Of a DNA stretch of 64,000 bases, positions 54,712 through 62,684 are shown piece by piece. The stretch is from positions 682,001 through 746,000 of the forward strand of contig NZ_CP120733.1 in NCBI RefSeq assembly GCF_029542625.1. Direction: 5' to 3'. The position numbers and the translations under genes were made by a program. The notes beneath the pieces are model-generated. The model made no database searches. It had not been told where the DNA came from and worked only from the letters and a program-made list of their open reading frames with translations. Each line of letters begins with the position of its first letter. Positions within the stretch are counted from its first letter, which is position 1. The DNA is from Tepidibacter hydrothermalis (GTDB lineage Bacteria > Bacillota > Clostridia > Peptostreptococcales > Peptostreptococcaceae).

Positions 54712-55482
54712 ATGATGGAAATATTAAAATTAAATGAAATTAGTAAAATATATGGAAGTAAAGTAGTATATAATGCGTTGAAAAATATTAATATTACGAT
54801 AGAAAAAGGTGAGTTTGTAGGAATTATGGGACCGTCGGGAAGTGGAAAAACAACTCTTCTTAATGTGATATCTACAATTGATAGTCCTACATCTGGAGAA
54901 GTTTTACTAAATGGAAAAAATCCATATAAATTAAAAAATTCAGATCTAGCTATTTTTAGAAGAAATGAGCTTGGATTTGTATTTCAAGATTTTAATTTAT
55001 TAGATACATTAACTATTAAAGAAAATATAGTATTACCATTAACGTTAGAAGGTTGCAAAATATCTGAAATGGATAAAAAACTTAAAAATGTTTCAAAAAA
55101 ACTTGGAATTGAAGAAATTCTTAATAAAAGAACTTTTGAAGTGTCAGGAGGACAAGCACAAAGAGCGGCAATTGCAAGAGCTATTATACATTCTCCATCT
55201 TTATTACTTGCTGATGAACCAACAGGAAATTTAGACTCAAAGGCATCTAAAGATGTAATGGACTTATTTAAAAGTATAAATAAAGACTATGAGGTAACAA
55301 CTATGATGGTAACTCACGATCCTTTAGCTGCTAGTTATTGTAATAGAGTGGTTTTTATTAAAGATGGAGAACTCTATAATGAGATACATGCAGGAGAAAG
55401 TAGAGAACAATTTTTTCAAAAAATCATAGATGTATTATCTTTACTAGGAGGACATCATAATATAACTAAAGATAAGTTTTAA
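54712..55482 (+). CDS. Bce-type ABC transporter ATP-binding protein
   Basis: A 256-residue ATPase with Walker A GPSGSGKTTLLN, Q-loop FQDFNLLDTL, signature EVSGGQAQRAAIARA, Walker B LLLADEPTGNLDS and the switch His in VTHDPLAASY. It powers the permease encoded just upstream. There are two adjacent ATG codons (54712 and 54715); the AAGGGGTGA site fits either. It lies 21 bp after the permease gene, which is the reverse of the usual BceA-BceB order. Confidence 0.94.
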   Translation: MMEILKLNEISKIYGSKVVYNALKNINITIEKGEFVGIMGPSGSGKTTLLNVISTIDSPTSGEVLLNGKNPYKLKNSDLAIFRRNELGFVFQDFNLLDTLTIKENIVLPLTLEGCKISEMDKKLKNVSKKLGIEEILNKRTFEVSGGQAQRAAIARAIIHSPSLLLADEPTGNLDSKASKDVMDLFKSINKDYEVTTMMVTHDPLAASYCNRVVFIKDGELYNEIHAGESREQFFQKIIDVLSLLGGHHNITKDKF

Positions 55483-55487
55483 TGAAA

Positions 55488-55532
55488 AAATAAATTACTA
55501 TCTAATTTTGAAGATGGTAATTTATTTTTTTT
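55488..55532 (+). terminator. Terminator between transporter genes and two-component genes
   Basis: AAATAAATTACTATCT / AGATGGTAATTTATTT with one wobble and a 9-nt loop, followed by T5 or more. It suggests the transporter genes and the two-component genes are at least partly separate transcripts. Confidence 0.82.
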
Positions 55533-55595
55533 GTTACAATTTTATAGGTAAATGGTTAAAATTAAATTATACACTTGAATAAGGATGGTGAAAAT

Positions 55596-56297
55596 ATGAA
55601 TTATAAAATAATGATAGTAGAAGATGATAAAGGAATAGAAGATCTTCTATGCTCGCATATGGAAAAGTATGGATATGAAACCGTAAGAATAGAAGATTTT
55701 GAAAAAGTAATAGATAGTTTTGAACTAAACAAACCTCACATAGTATTACTGGATATAAATCTACCAAAATATGATGGATATTATTGGTGCAAAAAGATTA
55801 GACAAGTATCAAATTGCCCTATTATTTTTATATCTGCTCGCGAAAGTCAAATGGATCAGGTTATGGCAATAGAAAGTGGAGCAGATGATTATATTACAAA
55901 GCCATTTTTTTATGAAGTTGTAACTGCTAAAATAAAAAGTCAGTTAAGACGAACATATGGTGCATATGCTACGTCAACAAAAGAAAGAATAATCGAATTT
56001 TATGAACTTACTTTATATCCAGAAAGATTAGAACTTAACTTTAAGGATAATAGTATTATACTTACCAAAAAAGAAGAAATATTACTAGAATCTTTATTAA
56101 ATAAATACCCTAAAGTAGTAAGTAGAGAATATCTTTTAGAAAAATTATGGGATGATCAAAATTTTGTAGAAGAGAATACTTTAAATGTAAATGTAACTAG
56201 GTTGAGAAAGAGGCTTCAACAAATTGGAATTAAAGATGCTATAGAAACAGTTAGAGGAGTAGGATATAGATTAGATATAACTTGGAGGAATGAGTGA
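55596..56297 (+). CDS. BceR-like response regulator
   Basis: A 233-residue OmpR-family regulator with receiver residues VEDDKG, IVLLDINLPKYDG (phosphoacceptor Asp) and TKPF, and a winged helix with LTKKEEILLESLLNKY and TLNVNVTRLRKRLQ. It belongs to the branch that responds to Bce-type kinases. I start at 55596 (MNYKIMIVEDD) after AAGGATGGTG; the frame extends to 55575. Its stop codon overlaps the ATG of the kinase gene. Confidence 0.94.
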   Translation: MNYKIMIVEDDKGIEDLLCSHMEKYGYETVRIEDFEKVIDSFELNKPHIVLLDINLPKYDGYYWCKKIRQVSNCPIIFISARESQMDQVMAIESGADDYITKPFFYEVVTAKIKSQLRRTYGAYATSTKERIIEFYELTLYPERLELNFKDNSIILTKKEEILLESLLNKYPKVVSREYLLEKLWDDQNFVEENTLNVNVTRLRKRLQQIGIKDAIETVRGVGYRLDITWRNE

Positions 56298-57283
56298 TGA
56301 AACTTTTTTTGAGAGAATATTTGGGATTTATATGTATATATTTCTTTAACTTTATTTTTTTATTGATTTTTTATAATAATATTGGAGGCTTTGAAAGTAT
56401 AACTAACATATTCTATTTTATATTTATAACAACTTTTATTATGACTGGTTATTTAATATATAAGTATTATAAAAATAAAAAAATGTATTGTATATTAAAT
56501 AATCCTCCTGATCAGATTGAAGAATATTTATGTGATATAGGTAATGATTCTAATGCACAACAATTAGAGAATTTATTTAAAAAACAGTATAGCTTATATC
56601 AAGGCGAAATACAGAATTATGTAAAAAAGCAAAAACAACATTTGGTTTTTATGAATCATTGGGTTCATCAAATGAAAACTCCAATTTCTGTAATTCAACT
56701 AATAATTCAAGAAAATGAAGATGAACCTTATATTATAAATATTCGTGATGAAATAGATCGTATTCAGAATAACTTAAATACTGCTCTGTATTTAGCTAGA
56801 ATTGATAATTTTGAACATGATTTTAAAGTAGAAACAGTAGATTTAAAAGTATTAGTTTTTGATGTTGTAAATAATCTTAAAAGAGTATTTATTAAGAAGC
56901 ATATATATCCAGAAGTTAAAATAAAATCTTCTTTTTTTGTTCAAACTGATTTTAAATGGATGAAATTTGTAATTCATCAAGTAATTATCAATGCAATTAA
57001 ATATTCTAGTGAAAACAAAAAAGTATCAATAGAAATCTATGAAAAATATGATAGTAGTATTGTAAAAATTAAGGATGAAGGCGTTGGAATACCAAAAACG
57101 GATATTAAAAGAGTATTTGAACCATCTTATACAGGAGAAAATGGAAGAGTATTTGGTGAATCAACTGGAATGGGACTATACATTGTAAGTGAAGTATGCA
57201 AAAGATTAGGACATAAAATAGAAATAGAATCAGAAGTTAATAAGGGAACTATTTTCAAAATAATTTTTAAAAAATTTAGATAA
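56297..57283 (+). CDS. BceS-like intramembrane-sensing histidine kinase
   Basis: A 328-residue kinase with two membrane helices (about residues 12-31 and 37-57) joined by only a few external residues, so it has no sensor domain and is expected to sense through the ABC transporter. HisKA motif NHWVHQMKTPISVIQLIIQE with the phosphoacceptor His, N box IHQVIINAIKYSSE, G boxes KDEGVGIPK and GESTGMGLYIVSE. The ATG at 56297 has GGAGG eight bases upstream. Co-translated with the regulator. Confidence 0.93.
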   Translation: MKLFLREYLGFICIYFFNFIFLLIFYNNIGGFESITNIFYFIFITTFIMTGYLIYKYYKNKKMYCILNNPPDQIEEYLCDIGNDSNAQQLENLFKKQYSLYQGEIQNYVKKQKQHLVFMNHWVHQMKTPISVIQLIIQENEDEPYIINIRDEIDRIQNNLNTALYLARIDNFEHDFKVETVDLKVLVFDVVNNLKRVFIKKHIYPEVKIKSSFFVQTDFKWMKFVIHQVIINAIKYSSENKKVSIEIYEKYDSSIVKIKDEGVGIPKTDIKRVFEPSYTGENGRVFGESTGMGLYIVSEVCKRLGHKIEIESEVNKGTIFKIIFKKFR

Positions 57284-57428
57284 GCTAATAAATTAAATAG
57301 TCTATAATTTAAACATTGGAAAAGACAGAGGAAGAAGTATTTCTTAATAAATTTAGTTAATTGGGGAAAAATACAAAATATATTATTTACTTTTATACAA
57401 TAGATAACTAAATTTGGAGGAACAAGTA

Positions 57429-58514
57429 ATGAACAAAGAAGTTATTTCAGATAAACAAGGCATATCAATTGTAATTTTGTTTATAATAGGGTCCACTTCT
57501 ATATTTGTAATGGGGCTTGAAGCTAAACAAGATGTTTGGTTGGCTTTTATTTTAGCAATACTTATGGTATTACCTATGTTGATTATATATTCTCGACTTC
57601 ACTACATATTTCCACATAAAGACTTGTTTGACATTCTTGAAATTTGTTTTGGAAAGTTCATCGGAAAAATAATGATTTTATTATATACATGGTTTGTATT
57701 TTTTTTTGCATCTGACATTTTAGTGAATTATGGACAATTCATTAGAATAGTTAACTTACAAAATACCCCTCAAATCATACCCATCATAAGTCTTTGTATT
57801 TTGTGTGCGTGGGGGATAAAGGAGGGTATTGAAATTTTGGGGAAATGGGCAGAATTTTTCGTACTTATACCTATTATTTCTTTTTTTATTATGATAATAT
57901 TATTGATTCCAGATATGAATATAGATAATATAACCCCTATATTAGGTGAAGGATTTAAACCAGTCTTAAAAGGCGCTTTTAGTGCATTTACTTTTCCACT
58001 TGTCCAAATAGTAGTATTTACTATGGGTTTTTTTAGTTTTAAAACAAAGAAATCTCCTTACAAAATTTACATAATAGGCTTATTGATAGGAGGAATATTT
58101 GTATCCATACTTTCTATAACTAATATTTTAGTTATAGGAGTAAATACTGCAACAAATGTATATTACCCTACTCATGCTACTGCATCAAAAGTAGAACTAG
58201 GTAACTTATTTCAAGGTGCAGAAGTAATTGTATTTTTGACATTTATATTAGGTGGTTTTATTAAAATAAGTATATTATTACTATGTATTTGTAAAGGAAT
58301 TACTAAAGTATTTGGATATAAAGACTATCGATTTATCATAACACCTATTTCTTTATTAGTAATTAATCTATCTTATTTTCAGTATGATAGTATATTGTAT
58401 TATTATGAGTTTAATACGGACATATGGCCGTACTATCATTTTCCGTTTCAAGTGATTTTTCCTATTATTATATGGATTACCGCTGAAATAAAAAAGAAGG
58501 ATCAATTGAATTAA
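57429..58514 (+). CDS. Spore germinant receptor permease subunit (GerAB-like)
   Basis: A 361-residue membrane protein of the GerAB/endospore germination permease family (APC fold, about ten helices). It starts EVISDKQGISIVILFIIGST, and has FPHKDLFDILEICFGKFIGK and LVNYGQFIRIVNLQNTPQII, all typical of GerB subunits, which bind germinant in the spore inner membrane. Normally it works with GerAA and GerAC, which are absent here, so this is an orphan copy. GGAGG lies before the ATG at 57429; the frame opens at 57414. Confidence 0.9.
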   Translation: MNKEVISDKQGISIVILFIIGSTSIFVMGLEAKQDVWLAFILAILMVLPMLIIYSRLHYIFPHKDLFDILEICFGKFIGKIMILLYTWFVFFFASDILVNYGQFIRIVNLQNTPQIIPIISLCILCAWGIKEGIEILGKWAEFFVLIPIISFFIMIILLIPDMNIDNITPILGEGFKPVLKGAFSAFTFPLVQIVVFTMGFFSFKTKKSPYKIYIIGLLIGGIFVSILSITNILVIGVNTATNVYYPTHATASKVELGNLFQGAEVIVFLTFILGGFIKISILLLCICKGITKVFGYKDYRFIITPISLLVINLSYFQYDSILYYYEFNTDIWPYYHFPFQVIFPIIIWITAEIKKKDQLN

Positions 58515-58636
58515 AACAACGTAAATAAAATTTCAGTAGGGTGGGAAGATAAGTGAAAAACTGAATATGGAATAAAAAGTAAAAATTTGATAAAATATAT
58601 TGAATATATAAATAAGAGAATATAGAGGGGGATATA

Positions 58637-59833
58637 ATGAAAAAATTTATTAAATTATTCGCGTTAATTCTTTTTGTTAGTTTTTCTGTAAATAATGTTA
58701 GTTTTGCAGAAAATCCAATTAAAGTAATTCTTAATGATAAAGCTCTACATTTTGATGTGAATCCAACTATAGTAAATGGAAGAACTTTAGTTCCAGTAAG
58801 AGAAATATTTGAAGCATTAGATTCTAAAGTTTCTTGGGATGAAAAAAGTAAAACAGTGATAGCAACTAAAGGTGATACATACATATCTTTAACTATTGAT
58901 AGTAACTATGGTGTTAAAAATGGTGAAAAAATTCAATTAGAAACACCTGCTAAAATAATAAATGGAAAGACTATGGTTCCATTAAGATTTATTGGAGAGA
59001 GTTTAGATGCTACTATATCATGGGATGATAAAACAAAAACAATTTCAATTAAAAGTGTAGAAACGATAATAGTGAATAATGCTCAGGAATTTATAGATGC
59101 TATTGGATCTAATAGAAAGATTATAATTGGAGAAGGTGTTTCTCTTAATCTTTCAAGTATTAGAGCTAGGGAGATAAAAAATCCTAATGTGCATTGGGGA
59201 AAAGTATATGATGGGTATGAATTAGTATTAGAAAATATAGAAAATTTCAGTATACAAGGCCAAGACTCGGGATATTCAGATATATTAGTAGAACCAAGGT
59301 ATGCAAATGTGCTTACATTTAAAAATTGTAGTAAATTAAATTTTAAAAATATTAATGTGGGACATACCACTGATAAAGGATCTTGTACTGGAGGTGTATT
59401 TGTATTTAAAAACTGTGTGGATATAAATATTGAAAAATCTAGACTATTCGGATGTGGAACAGAAGGTTTGAATTTATATGGAGTAGATAAATTAAACTTT
59501 GTTGATTCAATTATTACAGATTGTACATATGATCTTATGACTATAGATAATTCTAGTAATATAGAGTTTAAGAATAGTACACTTAGTGAAACTACATCTT
59601 TTGGTGAACTTATATATATAAGTAATAGTGATAATGTTAAATTTGACAATTGTGATATATATGATAATGATACTGAACAAGCATTTGATCAATCAAATAC
59701 TGCTTTATTTGATGTTAATTTATCAAGAAATATTTCCATTCAAAACTCAAAAATTAGTAACAATAAGGTAAAGTCTATTTTTAAGAATCTTAATTCGGTT
59801 ATAGTTAAGGATACAGATATAGAAGAAAACTAA
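58637..59833 (+). CDS. Secreted protein with copper-amine-oxidase-like stalk domain and beta-helix
   Basis: A 398-residue secreted protein. The signal peptide ends NNVSFA (about residue 24). Residues about 27-135 form a copper amine oxidase N-terminal-like (stalk) domain with two copies of the pattern GRTLVPVREIFEALDSKVSW and GKTMVPLRFIGESLDATISW. The remainder, from NAQEFIDAIGSNRKIIIGEG, is a right-handed parallel beta-helix of about 23-residue turns with Asn ladders, as in pectate-lyase-like folds. Such stalk domains are common in clostridial cell-surface proteins. No catalytic motif is visible. Ribosome site AGAGGGGGA; a perfect terminator follows. Confidence 0.85.
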   Translation: MKKFIKLFALILFVSFSVNNVSFAENPIKVILNDKALHFDVNPTIVNGRTLVPVREIFEALDSKVSWDEKSKTVIATKGDTYISLTIDSNYGVKNGEKIQLETPAKIINGKTMVPLRFIGESLDATISWDDKTKTISIKSVETIIVNNAQEFIDAIGSNRKIIIGEGVSLNLSSIRAREIKNPNVHWGKVYDGYELVLENIENFSIQGQDSGYSDILVEPRYANVLTFKNCSKLNFKNINVGHTTDKGSCTGGVFVFKNCVDINIEKSRLFGCGTEGLNLYGVDKLNFVDSIITDCTYDLMTIDNSSNIEFKNSTLSETTSFGELIYISNSDNVKFDNCDIYDNDTEQAFDQSNTALFDVNLSRNISIQNSKISNNKVKSIFKNLNSVIVKDTDIEEN

Positions 59834-59854
59834 ACATTGAATTTTTATGATTTT

Positions 59855-59896
59855 AAAATATTTTAACTCATTTATGGTGAGTTAAAATATTTTTTT
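59855..59896 (+). terminator. Strong terminator after the beta-helix gene
   Basis: Perfect 16-bp stem AAAATATTTTAACTCA / TGAGTTAAAATATTTT with a 7-nt loop and T-run. Confidence 0.9.
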
Positions 59897-59952
59897 ATAT
59901 ACTAAGATATTATAAAATTTTCGTTCAATCTATAAAATTGATAGAAGGATTA

Positions 59953-60036
59953 CACTTGCAACTATTTTTGAGCAACGGAGCCTGTAAGGATCGTTGGCGA
60001 CATGAGTCACCGCGTTAGCGAGTAGACGAATTTTTT
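59953..60036 (+). repeat. Family B 84-bp GC-rich repeat, copy 2
   Basis: Identical to 28487-28570 except for one C/T difference. The changed base faces a G in the GGCGAY/GTCACC stem, so pairing is kept in both copies (G-C here, G-U there). It ends in T6. The rest of the 379-bp gap up to 60212 shows nothing else I can name. Confidence 0.85.
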
Positions 60037-60212
60037 GTTAAATAAAAAGTCAAAATAGTTAATATAAATAATGTTGAATTTATGAAATAATTATTTAGAA
60101 ATAAGTGGATCCTAATTTAAGTATAGGGAAAGAATAGGTTCATATCGAACTATATTAATGAATTGAAAAAATAAATAAAATTGAAAAAGACTAATTTAGA
60201 GGTGAATGAACT

Positions 60213-61673
60213 TTGAATATAAAAAATATACAACTTTTCGAATGGGGACAAATAGAGTGGATTTATGAGCCTAGTTCTAATAATTCTATGAATATAATAA
60301 ACGTAGGAATAACTACGATTTTTCAAAATAAACGTCAACATAGTCATATACATTACGGTAATGAACAAGTTATATATGTATTGTCTGGAAATGGAATTCA
60401 GCGTATTGAAGATAAAATCAGCGATATAAATGCAGGCCGTATCTATCATATTGAAGCAGGATCTGTTCATGAAACGATAAATACAGGAGATGAACCTATA
60501 AAACAACTTGTTATGTCAGTTCCTGTTAATTATGAACAAAATCTATTACCAAAAAAGAGAAATATCTCTGCTAAACATAAAACATATCAAGATATTACAA
60601 AAATTAAAGAAGAAATAAAAACTATATATAAAACAATAGCAGAACCATTAAAAATACCAATTTCTATTTTTGATTCAAATGGAAATATTATTATCTCAAG
60701 TAGAGACTATCCTGAAATATGCACATCTGAGTGCTCAGTTGATAAAAATATTGAAAACTGTTGTATTTATAAAATTAATAATGGATATGAATCACCAAAT
60801 AATACAGATTTATCAGCTTTCGTATGTCCTCATGGATTAACCATATTCACTATGCCTATTATATTTGATAATGAAATTATTGGAATGATTAAAGCTGGAC
60901 ATATTCGAACATCATCATCTAGTAATCAATTACACAATTTTATGCAAATTACACCCAAAGGTACTCTAAATGCTATAATACAGCAAATAAAAAAATTAGG
61001 TATAACTATAGAAAATTCTTATACTTTAAAAAATAAGGAAGAAGAATCATTAAAGTCATTAAAAGATCAAATGTTAGATATAAAGATTAATAATCATTTT
61101 TTATTTAATACGCTAAATAGTATAGCAAGTCTTGCTGTAAAAGAGAAATCTTTAAAAACATATGAGAGTATAATGAACCTTTCTAAAATGTTAAAATATA
61201 CGTCAACAAATAAAATAAATTTTATTGAATTAAAAGATGAAATTAGCTATTTGCAAAATTATATTAGTTTACAAAAACTAAGATATGGAGAAAAACTAGA
61301 AGTTGTTTTTCATATAACAACCAATATGAGAAATAAATATATTGCAATCAATTGCTTGCAACCAATTATAGAGAATTGTTTTACTCATGGATTTAAGAAT
61401 ATGAAAAAAGATATGAAGATAGATATTATTTTAAAAGCATATAAAGATAACCTAATAATTGAAATTAATGATAATGGTGAAGGATTAAATGAAGAAGATT
61501 TAAATAAACTTAAAAATAAGATTAGTGAATATCATAAATATGAAATGAGTGGATTAATGATGGTCTATTCTAAGCTAAAATCATTATATGAAAATAATTT
61601 TGAATTTGAAATAAGTAGCTTGATAAATAAAGGTACTAGCATAAAAATAGTTTTACCTGAAAATATATTATAG
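60213..61673 (+). CDS. Soluble cupin-PocR-histidine kinase (LytS-type kinase core)
   Basis: A 486-residue cytoplasmic protein with no membrane helix. Residues about 1-105 are a cupin (HSHIHYGNEQVIYVLSGNG, then AGSVHETINTGDEP with metal-site His residues). Residues about 125-275 are a PocR sensory domain with Cys residues in ICTSECSVDKNIENCCIY and FVCPHGLTIFTMPI. Residues about 290-486 are a LytS/YehU-type kinase: IKINNHFLFNTLNSIASLAV with the phosphoacceptor His, and NGEGL in the ATPase part. TTG start, AGAGGTGA eight bases upstream. It probably senses a small metabolite and pairs with the AraC-type regulator 16 bp downstream. Confidence 0.88.
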   Translation: MNIKNIQLFEWGQIEWIYEPSSNNSMNIINVGITTIFQNKRQHSHIHYGNEQVIYVLSGNGIQRIEDKISDINAGRIYHIEAGSVHETINTGDEPIKQLVMSVPVNYEQNLLPKKRNISAKHKTYQDITKIKEEIKTIYKTIAEPLKIPISIFDSNGNIIISSRDYPEICTSECSVDKNIENCCIYKINNGYESPNNTDLSAFVCPHGLTIFTMPIIFDNEIIGMIKAGHIRTSSSSNQLHNFMQITPKGTLNAIIQQIKKLGITIENSYTLKNKEEESLKSLKDQMLDIKINNHFLFNTLNSIASLAVKEKSLKTYESIMNLSKMLKYTSTNKINFIELKDEISYLQNYISLQKLRYGEKLEVVFHITTNMRNKYIAINCLQPIIENCFTHGFKNMKKDMKIDIILKAYKDNLIIEINDNGEGLNEEDLNKLKNKISEYHKYEMSGLMMVYSKLKSLYENNFEFEISSLINKGTSIKIVLPENIL

Positions 61674-61689
61674 GAGAGGAGGAGTTAAA

Positions 61690-62382
61690 ATGAGAACAGC
61701 TATTATTGCTGATGATGAAGAATTATCTATTGACCTTATAAAATATCTAATCAAAAAAAATGATTTACCAATAGAAGTTATTGGAGAGGCATTTTCAGGA
61801 GATGAAGCGTTGGATATGATAAATAAGTTAAATCCAGATATTGTTTTTATAGATATTAGAATGCCTGTTTTAAATGGTCTTGAAGTTATAAAAAAAATAA
61901 AAGATGAACAACACTATTCTATTGATTTTATTGTTATTACTGCATATAGCTGCTTTGAATATGCTCAATTATCTTTAAGGTTAGGAGCTAAAGATATATT
62001 ACTTAAACCTATCGAATCTGAACAATTTGTTGAATCTGTAGAAAAAATATTAGAATATACAACAACAGACAATCAAATTTTAAATAATATACTAGAATAC
62101 ATACATAATAATTATCAAGAGAATATTAAATTAAAACAATGTGCAGATAAATATCATACAAGTCCAAGTTATATCGCAAGAATGTTTAAAAAACATTGTG
62201 GAGTAACTTTTATTACATATATAAATAATTTAAAAATAAAAAAAGCACGTGAAATGTTAAAAGACGGAAATTTATCAATTAAGGAAGTAGCAGATAAAGT
62301 GGGGTATAACAATTTAAATTATTTTTACAAAACATTTAAGAAGAATACTGGTGTTACTCCAAATATATTTAAAAAACTATAA
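61690..62382 (+). CDS. Response regulator with AraC-type DNA-binding domain
   Basis: A 230-residue YesN-like regulator. The receiver has ADDEELS, IVFIDIRMPVLNG (phosphoacceptor Asp) and the Lys in LLKPIESEQF. The C-terminal 100 residues hold two AraC helix-turn-helix motifs, CADKYHTSPSYIARMFKKHC and VADKVGYNNLNYFYKTFKKN, ending in GVTPNIFKKL. It is the natural partner of the preceding LytS-type kinase. Strong AGGAGAGGAGGAG ribosome region. Confidence 0.95.
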   Translation: MRTAIIADDEELSIDLIKYLIKKNDLPIEVIGEAFSGDEALDMINKLNPDIVFIDIRMPVLNGLEVIKKIKDEQHYSIDFIVITAYSCFEYAQLSLRLGAKDILLKPIESEQFVESVEKILEYTTTDNQILNNILEYIHNNYQENIKLKQCADKYHTSPSYIARMFKKHCGVTFITYINNLKIKKAREMLKDGNLSIKEVADKVGYNNLNYFYKTFKKNTGVTPNIFKKL

Positions 62383-62425
62383 AATTATTTTTCAATTTTA
62401 TTTAATAAGCCTTATTAGCATTAAA

Positions 62426-62454
62426 TTGACTTTTTTGTAGAAAAATGATAAAGT
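62426..62454 (+). promoter_or_regulatory. Promoter of the riboswitch-controlled gene
   Basis: TTGACT (62426-62431), 17-bp spacer, TAAAGT (62449-62454) with TGA before it as an extended -10. Transcription would begin near 62461, about 40 nt before the riboswitch. Confidence 0.6.
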
Positions 62455-62500
62455 GAGCGTTATAATGTGCAATTTTGTAAAAATGAGTACGATGATATGT

Positions 62501-62585
62501 TTTTTAATAGCAAACTTATCGAAAGGTAAGGACGCAAAGCCATGGGTCTAAAGAATTGCCTACGACTGCCAGGTTGCAAAACTTC
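62501..62585 (+). ncRNA. Cyclic-di-GMP-I riboswitch (GEMM-I)
   Basis: The aptamer core is clear: GCAAAC, P2 stem CTTATC / GGTAAG closed by a GAAA tetraloop, then GGACGCAAAGCC, then a P3 arm with GGGTCTAAAG and CCAGGTTGC. All invariant blocks of the class I c-di-GMP aptamer are present. It lies about 100 nt upstream of a Cache/GGDEF-like gene. I see no obvious terminator hairpin between aptamer and gene, so control could be at translation or by an alternative fold. Confidence 0.95.
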
Positions 62586-62684
62586 ATCAAAATAAATATG
62601 TAAGTGCGACTATAGAAATAAAAAAATAAGGCATCGTTTTGTAAATTCTTGGATCATGAATTACAGTGAGAAAGGAATATAAGA

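Noticed and set aside
59083-59649. 188-codon minus-strand frame inside the beta-helix gene
   Set aside because: The + strand frame has a signal peptide, ribosome site, recognised domains and terminator; the antisense frame has none of these.
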